This document shows positions 18,718-28,484 of a stretch of 64,000 nucleotides of DNA, in pieces. Under the pieces are notes generated by a model. That model did not search any database, was not told where the DNA came from, and saw nothing but the letters and a program-made list of their open reading frames with translations. Source of the stretch: Burkholderia sp. BCC0506 (GTDB taxonomy: Bacteria > Pseudomonadota > Gammaproteobacteria > Burkholderiales > Burkholderiaceae); the NCBI RefSeq assembly GCF_902833145.1, contig NZ_CADFEN010000005.1, positions 124,001 to 188,000 on the forward strand, written 5' to 3'. The translations under genes and the position numbers were made by a program. How positions within the stretch are numbered: the first letter of the stretch is position 1; each line of letters opens with the position of its first letter.

Positions 18718-19149
18718 TCATTCGTTTTCGGGTCGGGACTCGAAGTTTAACGCAGCCGAATTGATGCAGTACCGCAAACCGGTCTTGTCGCGCGGGCCAT
18801 CCTCGAAGACGTGACCCAGATGCGCGCCGCAGTGGTTGCAGCGCACCTCGACGCGCACCATCCCGTGCGAGTAGTCGACTTTCTCGTCGATCACCTCGCC
18901 GTTGAGCGGCTTGAAGTAGCTGGGCCAGCCGCAGCCCGAGTGGAACTTGGCGCCGGATTCGAACAGCGGCGTGCTGCAGACCACGCACTTGTAGATGCCG
19001 GCGTCCTCGGTGTCGGTGTATTCGCCGGTGAACGCGCGCTCGGTCGCCGCGTGCTGCGTGACCTCGTACTGCATCGGCGTGAGCCGCCGGCGCAGCTCGG
19101 CGTCGTCCTTCTGGTACGGGTAGGTCTTGTCGTCGGAATCGTGGGACAT
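18718..19149 (-). CDS. msrB: Peptide-methionine (R)-S-oxide reductase MsrB
   Basis: A 143-residue cytoplasmic enzyme that reduces methionine-R-sulfoxide in damaged proteins. Two zinc-binding CxxC pairs are present (Cys55/Cys58 and Cys104/Cys107). The catalytic Cys128 lies in RYCINSAAL, and Cys73 in SGCGWPSY is the likely resolving residue. It is a stand-alone MsrB without a fused MsrA domain. The gene precedes yciB by about 125 nt on the same strand and follows selO by 43 nt, so a selO-msrB transcript is plausible; SelO proteins also act in redox defence. A ribosome-binding site (GGAGAACCCC) precedes the start. Confidence 0.95.
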   Translation of the reverse strand: MSHDSDDKTYPYQKDDAELRRRLTPMQYEVTQHAATERAFTGEYTDTEDAGIYKCVVCSTPLFESGAKFHSGCGWPSYFKPLNGEVIDEKVDYSHGMVRVEVRCNHCGAHLGHVFEDGPRDKTGLRYCINSAALNFESRPENE

Positions 19150-19192
19150 GGGGTTCTCCTGATCGGTCGGTCGAGATGCGCGGGTGGCGGGC

Positions 19193-20761
19193 TCAGGACG
19201 AGCAGCTCACTTCGAGCGAGCCGGCCCAGTCGGGCGGCAACGCCGCGTATGCTTCATGCTCCGGTTGTTCGTCGAACGGGCGGCGCAGGATCCGCGCGAG
19301 CCGTTCGACTTCCGAAAAATCCTTTTCCTTCGCGCGCCGGATCGCGACTTCGGCCAGATGGTTGCGAAGCACGTATTTGGGGTTCGCGCGGTTCATTGCA
19401 ACCGCGCGCGCCGCGTCGTCGCGCGTTTCCTCGGACAGCCGCGCGCGGTAGAGGTTCGCCCATGCGTCGAACGCCTCGCGGTCGATGAAGAGGTCGCGCA
19501 CGGGCGCGTCGCGGCTCGCGTCGTGCTTCGAGATCTGCGCGAGCCGGCGGAACGTCAACGTGAAATCCGCGTGACTCGCATGCATCGTCTCGAGCAGCCT
19601 GTTCGCGAGTTCGGCGTCGTGCTCGCGTTCGAGTTCGAGGCCGAGCTTCGCGCGCATCGCGCGTTCGAGCGCGGGACCGAAGCGCTCCGGAAACTTCGCG
19701 AGCACGGCCTGGGCGTCGTCCACCGCGCGCTCGGCGCGCGCGTCGTCGTCGGCGATGCCGTGCTGCAGCCCGATCAGCGGCAGCAGCGCCTGCGCGAGGC
19801 AGTAGCAGTTCCAGTGCGCGATGCGCGGCTGCATCCGGTACGCATAGCGGCCGCCGGTATCGGAGTGGTTGCAGATGTGGTTCGCATCGAACGCGTCGAC
19901 GAAGCCGAACGGGCCGTAGTCGATCGTCACGCCGAGGATCGACATGTTGTCGGTGTTCATCACGCCGTGGCAGAAGCCGACGGCCTGCCATTGCGCGACG
20001 AGGTCGGCCGTGCGCAGCGTCGCGGCCTCGAGCAGCGCGAGGTATGGATCGTCCGCGTCGCGGCAGGCCGGATAGAAGCGGTCGATCACGTGATCGGCAA
20101 GCTGGCGCAGCAGGTCCGGGCGATCGTTCGAGAAGAAGTGCTCGAAGTGGCCGAAGCGCACGAAGCTTTCCGACACGCGCGTGACGACGGCCGCCGTCTC
20201 GATTTCCTCGCGCACCACCGGCTGGTCGGAGCCGATCACCGTCAGCGCGCGCGTGGTCGGGATGCCGAGGTGATGCATCGCTTCCGAGCACAGGAATTCG
20301 CGGATCGACGAGCGCAGCACCGCGCGGCCGTCGCCCATCCGCGAATACGGCGTGCGGCCGCCGCCCTTGATCTGCAGTTCGTAGCGCCGGCCGTCGGTGC
20401 CGGGCAATTCGCCGATCGTCAGCGCGCGGCCGTCGCCGAGCTGGCCGGCCCATACGCCGAACTGATGGCCGGAATAGACCGACGCGTACGGCATCGCGTG
20501 CGCGGGCCAGTCGCGCGTCGGGTTGCCGGCGAACAGCTCGGCGAAGCCGGGCTGCGCGGCGAGCGCGGGCGACAGGTCGAGCAGTCGCGCGACTTCGTCG
20601 GAAAAGCCCACGACGTACGGCGCGGCGAGCGGCGCGGCCGGCAGCCGCGTATGAAACGCGTCGCCGAGCGTGACGAACGCGTGTTCGGCGGGCGCGGCGA
20701 GCGTCGCGGCGAGGTCGGGCAGGGTGTCAGCCGCATCGGCTGCGCTTCGGGAAAACGACAT
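19193..20761 (-). CDS. selO: Protein adenylyltransferase SelO (YdiU)
   Basis: A 522-residue pseudokinase-fold enzyme. In this family it transfers AMP from ATP to Ser, Thr or Tyr side chains of target proteins. Hallmarks are [18 protein letters not shown], the glycine-rich [20 protein letters not shown], and the metal-site [19 protein letters not shown]. The C-terminus ends SCSS, the bacterial cysteine version of the selenocysteine found in eukaryotic SelO. The start at 20761 ([10 protein letters not shown]) has an AGAGG ribosome-binding site; an upstream in-frame extension is not supported. A minus-strand TACAAT at 20787-20792 could be the -10. It is divergent from the acyl-CoA synthetase. 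Confidence 0.94.
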   Translation of the reverse strand: MSFSRSAADAADTLPDLAATLAAPAEHAFVTLGDAFHTRLPAAPLAAPYVVGFSDEVARLLDLSPALAAQPGFAELFAGNPTRDWPAHAMPYASVYSGHQFGVWAGQLGDGRALTIGELPGTDGRRYELQIKGGGRTPYSRMGDGRAVLRSSIREFLCSEAMHHLGIPTTRALTVIGSDQPVVREEIETAAVVTRVSESFVRFGHFEHFFSNDRPDLLRQLADHVIDRFYPACRDADDPYLALLEAATLRTADLVAQWQAVGFCHGVMNTDNMSILGVTIDYGPFGFVDAFDANHICNHSDTGGRYAYRMQPRIAHWNCYCLAQALLPLIGLQHGIADDDARAERAVDDAQAVLAKFPERFGPALERAMRAKLGLELEREHDAELANRLLETMHASHADFTLTFRRLAQISKHDASRDAPVRDLFIDREAFDAWANLYRARLSEETRDDAARAVAMNRANPKYVLRNHLAEVAIRRAKEKDFSEVERLARILRRPFDEQPEHEAYAALPPDWAGSLEVSCSS

Positions 20762-20911
20762 GTTGAGCGCCTCTGGGTAAGCCGATATTGTAAGGCGGCG
20801 CCGCGCCGCCCGCATGGCGGCCCGCGCACCGCGCGCCACGCCCGTCCGGGGCCGCCGGCGGGCGCGCCGCAGAGCCGGTCACCGATTCGCATCCTCGGGG
20901 AGAACAAGACG

Positions 20912-22555
20912 ATGGGTAAGCCGTTGCTGGGCCAGATGATGGATGTGCCGCTGCTGGTGTCGTCGCTGATTTCGCATGCCGCGCGGCACGCCGGCGACAC
21001 GGAGATCGTGTCGAAGCGCGTGGAAGGCGACCTGCATCGCTACACGTACCGCGATTGCGAGCGCCGCGCGAAGCAACTGGCGCAGGCGCTCGCGCGGCTC
21101 GGCGTCGAAGCCGGCGATCGCGTCGGCACGCTGGCGTGGAACGGCTACCGGCATCTGGAGGCGTATTACGGGATCGGCGGGATGGGCGCCGTGTGCCACA
21201 CGATCAACCCGCGCCTGTTTCCCGAACAGATCGCGTACATCGTCAACCACGCGGAAGACCGCTACGTGCTGTTCGACATCAATTTCGCGCCGCTCGTCGA
21301 TGCGATCGCGCCGCAATGCCCGCACGTGAAGGGCTGGATCGCGATGACGGACGCCGCGCACCTGCCGTCCGGCGCCACGCCGCTCCTCTGCTACGAAACG
21401 CTCGTCGAAGCCGAGGACGGCCGCTACGACTGGCCGCGCCTCGACGAACAGCAGGCGTCGGGGCTCTGCTACACGTCCGGCACGACCGGCAACCCGAAGG
21501 GCGTGCTGTATTCGCATCGTTCGACCGTGCTGCACGCGTACGGCGCCGCGCTGCCCGACGCGATGAACCTGTCCGCGATGGACGCCGTGCTGCCCGTCGT
21601 GCCGATGTTCCACGTCAACGCGTGGGGGCTGCCGTACGCGGTGCCGCTCACGGGCGGCAAGCTGGTGTTGCCCGGCAAGGATCTCGACGGGAAATCGCTG
21701 TACGCGCTGATGGAGGCCGAGCGCGTGACGTTTTCCGCGGGCGTGCCGACGGTATGGCTCGGCCTGCTGAACTACATGCGCGAAGCCGGCGTGCGTTTCT
21801 CGACGCTGAACCGCACGGTGATCGGCGGCTCCGCATGCCCGCCCGCGATGCTGCGCACGTTCGAGGACGAATACGGCGTGCGCGTGATCCACGCGTGGGG
21901 GATGACCGAACTGTCGCCGCTCGGCACGCTCGCGAAGCTCAACTGGGCGCAGTCGCAGCGGCCGCTCGACGCGCAGCGCCGGCTGTTGGAGAAGCAGGGG
22001 CGCGTGATCTGCGGCGTCGACATGCGCATCGTCGGCGAAGACGGCCGCGAGCTGCCGTGGGATGGCGTCGCGTTCGGCGAACTGCAGGTGCGCGGGCCGT
22101 GGGTGATCGACCACTACTTTCGCGGCGATGCGTCGCCGCTGTCGGACGGCTGGTTCCCGACCGGCGACGTCGCGACGATCGACCCCGACGGCTTCCTGCA
22201 GATCACCGACCGCAGCAAGGACGTGATCAAGTCGGGCGGCGAGTGGATCAGCTCGATCGACATCGAGAACGTCGCGATCGCGCACCCGGGCGTGGCCGAA
22301 GCCGCCTGCATCGCCTGCGCGCATCCGAAATGGACCGAGCGGCCGCTGCTCGTCGTCGTGCCGCGCGAAGGCGCGGACCTGAGCCGCGACGCGCTGCTCG
22401 CGTTCTACGAAGGCAAGGTCGCGAAATGGTGGATTCCCGACGACGTCGTGTTCGTCGAATCGCTGCCGCATACCGCGACCGGCAAGCTGCAGAAGCTGAA
22501 GCTGCGCGAGACGTTCCGCGATTACGTGTTGCCGACGGCGGTGTGCGAGCCGTAA
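20912..22555 (+). CDS. Medium/long-chain acyl-CoA synthetase (AMP-forming)
   Basis: A 547-residue member of the adenylate-forming superfamily that activates fatty acids to acyl-CoA with ATP. The P-loop [12 protein letters not shown], the A5 core [10 protein letters not shown], the A7 motif [12 protein letters not shown] and the A8/A10 elements [13 protein letters not shown] and [12 protein letters not shown] are all present. The overall family is that of AlkK-like medium-chain ligases rather than classical FadD. The start follows an AGAACAAGACG stretch after a GGGGAG ribosome-binding site. It heads a plus-strand group with the hydratase/dehydrogenase and thiolase genes, so a role in beta-oxidation is inferred. 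Confidence 0.9.
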   Translation: MGKPLLGQMMDVPLLVSSLISHAARHAGDTEIVSKRVEGDLHRYTYRDCERRAKQLAQALARLGVEAGDRVGTLAWNGYRHLEAYYGIGGMGAVCHTINPRLFPEQIAYIVNHAEDRYVLFDINFAPLVDAIAPQCPHVKGWIAMTDAAHLPSGATPLLCYETLVEAEDGRYDWPRLDEQQASGLCYTSGTTGNPKGVLYSHRSTVLHAYGAALPDAMNLSAMDAVLPVVPMFHVNAWGLPYAVPLTGGKLVLPGKDLDGKSLYALMEAERVTFSAGVPTVWLGLLNYMREAGVRFSTLNRTVIGGSACPPAMLRTFEDEYGVRVIHAWGMTELSPLGTLAKLNWAQSQRPLDAQRRLLEKQGRVICGVDMRIVGEDGRELPWDGVAFGELQVRGPWVIDHYFRGDASPLSDGWFPTGDVATIDPDGFLQITDRSKDVIKSGGEWISSIDIENVAIAHPGVAEAACIACAHPKWTERPLLVVVPREGADLSRDALLAFYEGKVAKWWIPDDVVFVESLPHTATGKLQKLKLRETFRDYVLPTAVCEP

Positions 22556-22743
22556 GCCCCGTGTTCGGGCCGCCGCCGGCCCGGAACCGGTCACCCGATC
22601 CGTCCCCGGATCGGGCATGAAATTCAAATTGAACGACCGTGCTTTTTCGTTGTATGCTGCCTCCGTTCATCCGGACATGCGGCTGTTCGACCGCGCACAA
22701 TGAAGCGCAGCCAATCCGGCGCGCGATGCATGGAGGCAGGCAG

Positions 22744-24828
22744 ATGGCAGTGGATTACTCGACTCGCGACGGCGTGGCCGTCATCACGCTCAACAATCCG
22801 CCCGTCAACGGGCTCGGCCTGTCGACCCGCCAGGGCGTCATGGACGCGCTCGATCGCGCCGCGCAGGACCCGTCGGTCACGGCCATCGTGCTGACCGGCG
22901 CGGGCCGCGCGTTCTCGGGCGGGGCCGACATCACCGAATTCAATACGCCGAAGGCCCTGCAGGAGCCGACGCTGCACACCGTGATCCGCGCGGTGGAGGC
23001 GAGCGCAAAGCCGGTCGTCGCGGCGCTGCACAGCGTCGTGATGGGCGGCGGCCTCGAGCTCGCGCTCGGCGCGCACTACCGCGTCGCGGCGCCCGGCGCG
23101 CAGGTCGCGCTGCCGGAGGTGAAGCTCGGGCTGCTGCCGGGCGCGGGCGGCACGCAGCGCCTGCCGCGCGCGGTGGGGCTCGAAACCGCGCTGAACATGA
23201 TCGTGTCGGGCGCGCCGGTGCCGTCGGAGCAGCTCGCGAAGAGCGGGCTGTTCGACGACATGGCCGACGGCGACCTGCTCGACGCGGCCGTCGCGTTCGC
23301 GCGCAAGGTCGGTGCGCGGAAGGGGCCGCATCCGCGCGTGCGCGATCGCAAGATCGTCCACGAGAACGCGGCGGGCTTCATCCAGTTCGCGCGCAATTCC
23401 GCGCGGGCCGCCGCGCCGAATTTCCCCGCGCCGCACAAGTGCATCGACGCGATCGAGGCCGGCGTGCTGAACGGCTTCGACCAGGGCAGCGTCGCCGAGC
23501 GCGAGGGCTTCGTCGCGCTGATGATGACCCCGGAAAGCCGCGCGCTGCGCCATGCGTTCTTCGGCGAGCGGGCGGCGAGCAAGATTCCCGACGTGCCGGC
23601 CGATACGCCGCTGCGCGAGATCCGCCGGGTCGGCGTGATCGGCGCGGGCACGATGGGCGGCGGGATCGCGATGAACTTCATCAACGCGGGGCTGCCCGTC
23701 ACGCTGCTCGAGACGAAGCAGGACGCGCTCGAGCGCGGCCTCGCGACGATCCGCAAGAACTACGACGCGCAGGTGAAGAAGGGCAAGCTCACGCAGGAGA
23801 AGCTCGACGCGCGCATGGCGCTGATCGCGCCGACGCTGTCCTACGACGACCTGAAGGACGCCGACCTGATCGTCGAAGCCGTGTTCGAGGAACTCGGCGT
23901 GAAGGAGCAGGTGTTCAGGAAGCTCGACGAAGTCGCGAAGCCGGGCGCGATCCTCGCGTCCAACACGTCGACGCTCGATGTCGACAAGATCGCGGCGTTC
24001 ACGAAGCGCCCGCAGGATGTGGTCGGCATGCACTTCTTCAGCCCGGCGAACGTGATGAAGCTGCTCGAGGTCGTGCGCGGCGCGCAGACCGCGAAGGACG
24101 TGCTCGCGACCGTGATGGCGGTGGCGAAGAAGATCCGCAAGACGGCGGTCGTGTCGGGCGTGTGCGACGGCTTCATCGGCAACCGGATGATCGAGCAGTA
24201 CATCCGCCAGGCACTGTTCATGCTCGAGGAAGGCGCGCTGCCCGCGCAGGTCGATCGCGCGATCGAGAAGTTCGGTTTCGCGATGGGGCCGTTCCGGATG
24301 AGCGATCTCGCGGGTAACGACATCGGCTGGGCGATCCGCAAGCGGCGCTACGTGGAGAAGCCCGACCTGCAGTATTCGAAGATCGCCGACCGGCTGTGCG
24401 AACAGGGCCGCTTCGGCCAGAAGACGGGTGCCGGCTGGTACGACTACGTGCCGGGCGATCGCAAGGCCAAGCCGTCGTCGCTCGTCGACGAGATGGTCGT
24501 CGCGTACTCGAAGGAGCGCGGCGTCGAGCGGCGCAAGATCGGCGACGACGAGATCGTCGAGCGGCTGGTGTTCGCGCTCGTCAACGAAGGCGCGAAGATC
24601 CTCGAGGAGAAGATCGCGTCGAAGGCGTCCGACATCGACATGGTCTACCTGACCGGCTATGGGTTCCCGCTGTGGCGCGGCGGCCCGATGCTGTACGCGG
24701 ACATGGTCGGCCTCTACAACGTCGAGCGCGCGATTCGCCGCTATGCGGCCGCGCCGAACGGCGACGCGTGGCAGATCGCGCCGTCGATCGTCGAACTGGC
24801 GAAGACTGGCCGCGGGTTCAACGGCTGA
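22744..24828 (+). CDS. Fused enoyl-CoA hydratase / 3-hydroxyacyl-CoA dehydrogenase
   Basis: A 694-residue multifunctional beta-oxidation enzyme. The N-terminal crotonase domain (about 1-190) has the oxyanion block GAGRAFSGGADITEF and the catalytic-glutamate region PEVKLGLLPGAGGTQRLPR. The dehydrogenase NAD site RRVGVIGAGTMGGG begins at about 296. The HFFSPANVMKLLEVV block and two C-terminal dehydrogenase repeats follow. The domain order matches FadB/FadJ and the peroxisomal-type multifunctional enzyme, and the length is close to the latter. With the flanking acyl-CoA synthetase and thiolase it completes a beta-oxidation set, lacking only an acyl-CoA dehydrogenase here. The start MAVDYSTRDG is preferred over an upstream in-frame codon. 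Confidence 0.92.
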   Translation: MAVDYSTRDGVAVITLNNPPVNGLGLSTRQGVMDALDRAAQDPSVTAIVLTGAGRAFSGGADITEFNTPKALQEPTLHTVIRAVEASAKPVVAALHSVVMGGGLELALGAHYRVAAPGAQVALPEVKLGLLPGAGGTQRLPRAVGLETALNMIVSGAPVPSEQLAKSGLFDDMADGDLLDAAVAFARKVGARKGPHPRVRDRKIVHENAAGFIQFARNSARAAAPNFPAPHKCIDAIEAGVLNGFDQGSVAEREGFVALMMTPESRALRHAFFGERAASKIPDVPADTPLREIRRVGVIGAGTMGGGIAMNFINAGLPVTLLETKQDALERGLATIRKNYDAQVKKGKLTQEKLDARMALIAPTLSYDDLKDADLIVEAVFEELGVKEQVFRKLDEVAKPGAILASNTSTLDVDKIAAFTKRPQDVVGMHFFSPANVMKLLEVVRGAQTAKDVLATVMAVAKKIRKTAVVSGVCDGFIGNRMIEQYIRQALFMLEEGALPAQVDRAIEKFGFAMGPFRMSDLAGNDIGWAIRKRRYVEKPDLQYSKIADRLCEQGRFGQKTGAGWYDYVPGDRKAKPSSLVDEMVVAYSKERGVERRKIGDDEIVERLVFALVNEGAKILEEKIASKASDIDMVYLTGYGFPLWRGGPMLYADMVGLYNVERAIRRYAAAPNGDAWQIAPSIVELAKTGRGFNG

Positions 24829-24871
24829 CGGCCCGCATGACCGCGCGGCCGGGCCAGCAAGGAGAAACGCA

Positions 24872-25504
24872 ATGAAACGCACCGACGACGTCCTGCTCGT
24901 GATCGACGTGCAATACGACTTCATGCCGGGCGGCGCGCTCGCGGTGCCCGACGGCGACGCGGTCGTGCCGGTGATCAACGCGCTCGCGCAACGCTTCGAC
25001 CAGGTCGTGCTCACGCAGGACTGGCACCCGCGCGAGCACGTGTCGTTCGCGGCGAATCACCCGGGTCGCGAGCCGTTTTCCACGCTCGCGCTGCCGTACG
25101 GCGAGCAGGTGCTGTGGCCCGTGCACTGCGTGCAGGACACCGACGGCGCGGCGCTGCATCGCGACCTCGACATCCCGCACGCACGGCTCGTGATCCGCAA
25201 GGGCGGCGACGCGCAGGTCGACAGCTATTCCGCGTTCGTCGAGGCCGACCGGACGACGCGCACGGGGCTCGCGGGCTATCTGCGCGAACTCGGCGCGAAG
25301 CGCGTGTGGTGCTGCGGGCTCGCGACCGACTATTGCGTCGCGTGGTCGGCGCTCGATGCGCGCGCGGCCGGTTTCGAAGCCGCGGTGATCAACGATGCGT
25401 GCCGTGCGATCGACCTGAACGGGTCGCTCGCGCACGCATGGCAGCAGATGCAGGCAGCGGGCGTCGCGCATGCGACGTCCGCCGGCGCGCGCCCGGCGGC
25501 GTAG
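24872..25504 (+). CDS. pncA: Nicotinamidase (PncA-type cysteine hydrolase)
   Basis: A 210-residue amidohydrolase that converts nicotinamide to nicotinate for NAD salvage. The nicotinamidase catalytic triad can be assigned as Asp12, Lys110 and Cys155 ([12 protein letters not shown]). The metal-binding motif Asp50-x-His52-x3-His56 (DWHPREH) identifies it as nicotinamidase rather than a generic isochorismatase. It begins with a GGAGA ribosome-binding site 43 nt after the hydratase/dehydrogenase gene and is followed 41 nt later by the thiolase, so it lies inside an apparent fatty-acid operon. Linkage of NAD salvage to an NAD-consuming pathway is an inference from position only. Confidence 0.9.
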   Translation: MKRTDDVLLVIDVQYDFMPGGALAVPDGDAVVPVINALAQRFDQVVLTQDWHPREHVSFAANHPGREPFSTLALPYGEQVLWPVHCVQDTDGAALHRDLDIPHARLVIRKGGDAQVDSYSAFVEADRTTRTGLAGYLRELGAKRVWCCGLATDYCVAWSALDARAAGFEAAVINDACRAIDLNGSLAHAWQQMQAAGVAHATSAGARPAA

Positions 25505-25545
25505 CGCATTTCCCATCCGATTCAGCAGGACCGAAGGAGACTCGC

Positions 25546-26724
25546 ATGACCGAAGCCGTAATCGTATCGACCGCACGCACGCCGCTCGCGAAATCCTGGC
25601 GCGGCGCATTCAACATGACGCACGGCGCGACGCTCGGCGGCCACGTGGTCGCCGCCGCGCTCGAACGCGCGAAGCTCGACCCGGCGCGCGTCGAGGACGT
25701 GATCATGGGCTGCGCGAACCCCGAAGGCGCGACCGGCGCGAACATCGCGCGTCAGATCGCGCTGCGCGCCGGCTTGCCGGTGAGCGTGCCGGGGATGACG
25801 GTGAACCGGTTCTGTTCGTCCGGGCTGCAGACCATCGCGCTGGCCGCGCAGCGGATCATCGCCGGCGAAGGCGAGGTCTACGTGGCCGGCGGCGTCGAGT
25901 CGATCTCGTGCGTGCAGAACGAGATGAACCGGCACATGATCCAGGAAGGCTGGCTCGTCGAGCACAAGCCCGAGATCTACTGGAACATGCTGCAGACCGC
26001 CGAGAACGTCGCGAAGCGCTACGGCATCTCGAAGGAGCGGCAGGACGCGTACGGCGTGCAGTCGCAACTGCGCGCCGCGGCGGCGCAGGAAGCCGGGCGT
26101 TTTCGCGACGAGATCGTGCCGATCACCGTGCTCGCGGGTATCGCCGACAAGGCGACGGGCCGCCTGTTCACGCAGGAAGTGACGGTCTCGGCCGACGAAG
26201 GCATCCGCCCCGACACGACGCTCGAAGGCGTGTCGAAGATCCGTTCGGCCGTGCCGGGCGGCGTGATCACCGCGGGCAACGCGAGCCAGTTCTCGGACGG
26301 CGCGTCGGCATGCGTCGTAATGAGCGCCGAGGCCGCGCAGCGCGAAGGGCTGCAGCCGCTGGGCGCGTTCCGCGGCTTCGCGGTGGCCGGCTGCGAACCG
26401 GACGAAATGGGCATCGGCCCGGTGTTCGCGGTGCCCAAGCTGCTGAAGCAGGCCGGGCTGACAGTCGACGACATCGGCCTCTGGGAGCTGAACGAGGCGT
26501 TCGCGGTGCAGGTGCTGTATTGCCGCGACACGCTCGGGATTCCTGAGGACCGCCTGAACGTGAACGGCGGCGCGATCGCGGTCGGCCATCCGTACGGCGT
26601 GTCGGGCGCGCGCCTGACCGGTCATGCGCTGATCGAAGGCAAGCGGCGCGGCGTGAAGTACGCGGTCGTCACGATGTGCATCGGCGGCGGGCAGGGCGCG
26701 GCCGGCCTGTTCGAAATCCTCTGA
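25546..26724 (+). CDS. Acetyl-CoA C-acyltransferase (thiolase)
   Basis: A 392-residue thiolase catalysing CoA-dependent cleavage of 3-oxoacyl-CoA or the reverse condensation. The nucleophile Cys90 is in [13 protein letters not shown]. His348 in [16 protein letters not shown] and Cys378 in CIGGGQG complete the active site. The position as last gene of the acyl-CoA synthetase / hydratase-dehydrogenase / thiolase group argues for the degradative (FadA-like) role. The start has a good ribosome-binding site (AAGGAGA) and follows the nicotinamidase by 41 nt. Substrate chain length cannot be told from the sequence. Confidence 0.93.
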   Translation: MTEAVIVSTARTPLAKSWRGAFNMTHGATLGGHVVAAALERAKLDPARVEDVIMGCANPEGATGANIARQIALRAGLPVSVPGMTVNRFCSSGLQTIALAAQRIIAGEGEVYVAGGVESISCVQNEMNRHMIQEGWLVEHKPEIYWNMLQTAENVAKRYGISKERQDAYGVQSQLRAAAAQEAGRFRDEIVPITVLAGIADKATGRLFTQEVTVSADEGIRPDTTLEGVSKIRSAVPGGVITAGNASQFSDGASACVVMSAEAAQREGLQPLGAFRGFAVAGCEPDEMGIGPVFAVPKLLKQAGLTVDDIGLWELNEAFAVQVLYCRDTLGIPEDRLNVNGGAIAVGHPYGVSGARLTGHALIEGKRRGVKYAVVTMCIGGGQGAAGLFEIL

Positions 26725-26858
26725 TCTTTGACGGGCGGCGGCCGCGGTCGCGCTTCGGCGTCACCGCCGGCCGCCGCGGCGAATCGGCGCGACCGACGCG
26801 CCATTCGCAACGATCGGGATGCAAAAGGCATGCACCCGGCAATGCCGTTTCCCCTGAC

Positions 26859-26886
26859 TTGTCAAACGAATTGCCCCACCTATACT
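26859..26886 (+). promoter_or_regulatory. Sigma-70-type promoter of the diguanylate cyclase gene
   Basis: TTGTCA and TATACT are separated by 16 nt, each one mismatch from consensus, about 100 nt upstream of the start codon. It lies in an otherwise empty 262-bp gap after the thiolase gene, which also holds a long GC-rich inverted repeat near 26733-26780. Confidence 0.6.
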
Positions 26887-26986
26887 TGCTCTGACATTCG
26901 CCTTTCGGCACGATGGGCCAGATCGTGCGTCGCGCGATCCGTGCCGCGAAGATTCGAATCAACGCAGCAGACCGACCGGGGACCGA

Positions 26987-28387
26987 ATGAGTACGACCTA
27001 TGCAGCCGGGGAACCGCCGCGCGTCGTCAGCGCGGCCGCGAGGCTCTACGCGAAATGCCTGCTGGTCGGATTCGCGTTGCTGCCTGCCTATCTGATTGCC
27101 TATCTGTGGTTCTTCAGCGACCGGAGCGTCGTGTTCGAGAACCACGCTTTCCATGAAATCGCGATCGCGGCGGCGACGATCGAGGGCGCGTTCGTCACCT
27201 ATGTGACGTGGGTGTGCTACCGGTCGTCCGGCGAGCCGCTGCTGCGCTGGCTGACGCTCGGCTTTCTCGGTTTCGCGATGATCTATGCGCTGCACGGTGC
27301 GTTCACCGGGATGGCGCACCACAATATCTGGCTGTTCCTGCTGTACGGGCCCGCGTCGCGGTTCGTGATGTCGGCGCTGCTGCTCACGGGCCTGCTATCG
27401 TATTCGCGTCCGCCCGACCGGGTCGACAAGCGCACGAGCGTACGGACGTGGCTGCCGTGGATCGTGTTCTTCCTGATCGTCAACGTGGCGGTCGCGTACA
27501 TCGCGTATTCGCCGGTCGCGGGCGCGCCGGGCACGCGGCTGTCGATGGAAGGCGGCGCGCTGGTGTTCTCGCTGCTGAACGTGTGCCTGCTGCTCGCGCG
27601 GCGGATCCGCTCGCCGCTGATGGTGATCTATGGTGTGTCGATCATGGCGTTCGCGCTGTCGTCGCTCGCGTTCATCCTCGGCAAGCCGTGGAATCACATG
27701 TGGTGGCTCGCGCATGCGATCTTCGCGGGCGGGTTCTTCCTGCTCAGTTACGGCGTCGTGCAGGCGCTGCAGACGACGCGCTCGTTCTCGGCGATCTACA
27801 GCCAGGAAGACCTGATGAGCCGGCTATCGGAGTCGATGGCGCGCACCGAGAGCGCGTTGCAGGAGCTGCGGCGCACGAACCAGAAGCTCGAGTACATGGC
27901 CGCGACCGACCCGATGACAGGCGCGTCGAACCGCCGGCAGTTCATCGCGCAGGTCGAGCGCGAGATCGTGCGGGCCGAGCGCGACGGCACGCCGTTCTGC
28001 CTGCTCGCGCTCGACCTCGACAATTTCAAGAACATCAACGATGCGTACGGGCACCAGATCGGCGACGAGGTGCTGCGCGGCGTCGTGCGCCAGTGCCTCG
28101 AGGCGATCCGGCCGGCGGGCGGGCTCGCGCGGGTCGGCGGCGAGGAATTCATGGCGCTCTTGCCGGAGATGCCGCTCGAAGGCGCGCGGATGACGGCCGA
28201 GCGCGTGCGTTCGTCGATCGCGAGCGCGCCGTTCGGGCTCGATTTCAAGCGCGTGCAGGTGACGGTCAGCGTCGGCGTCGCGCAATACGGCGTCGACGGC
28301 GGCACGGTCGATGCGCTGCTGCGGGTGGTCGACGAGCGGCTGTACCAGGCGAAGCGGGAAGGGCGCAATCGCGTGGTGTCGCGGTGA
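26987..28387 (+). CDS. Membrane diguanylate cyclase (7-TM-type sensor plus GGDEF)
   Basis: A 466-residue inner-membrane signalling protein making cyclic di-GMP. The first 260 residues hold about seven hydrophobic segments (near 22-45, 55-75, 85-105, 112-135, 155-178, 190-208 and 215-260). A short coiled linker (RLSESMARTESALQELRRTNQKL, written here only as a motif region around 280-305) leads to a GGDEF domain at about 308-466. The catalytic signature is GGEEF at 384-388, so the site looks active. The inhibitory I-site position reads RPAG instead of RxxD, so product feedback is probably lost or weakened. The membrane region is a probable sensor of unknown ligand. The gene stands alone with its own promoter. 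Confidence 0.88.
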   Translation: MSTTYAAGEPPRVVSAAARLYAKCLLVGFALLPAYLIAYLWFFSDRSVVFENHAFHEIAIAAATIEGAFVTYVTWVCYRSSGEPLLRWLTLGFLGFAMIYALHGAFTGMAHHNIWLFLLYGPASRFVMSALLLTGLLSYSRPPDRVDKRTSVRTWLPWIVFFLIVNVAVAYIAYSPVAGAPGTRLSMEGGALVFSLLNVCLLLARRIRSPLMVIYGVSIMAFALSSLAFILGKPWNHMWWLAHAIFAGGFFLLSYGVVQALQTTRSFSAIYSQEDLMSRLSESMARTESALQELRRTNQKLEYMAATDPMTGASNRRQFIAQVEREIVRAERDGTPFCLLALDLDNFKNINDAYGHQIGDEVLRGVVRQCLEAIRPAGGLARVGGEEFMALLPEMPLEGARMTAERVRSSIASAPFGLDFKRVQVTVSVGVAQYGVDGGTVDALLRVVDERLYQAKREGRNRVVSR

Positions 28388-28484
28388 TCGGGATTGCCCC
28401 GACGCCCCGGGGGCGGGAGCGCCGCCGGGGCATCGGGAGGCCGGTGCAGGCGTCGGTGCCGGCCTGTACGCGCGCGGCGACGCG

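Noticed and set aside
28388-28484. GC-rich hairpin between the diguanylate cyclase and lipoprotein genes as a terminator
   Set aside because: The inverted repeat is imperfect and has no T-run on either strand, so it was not called.
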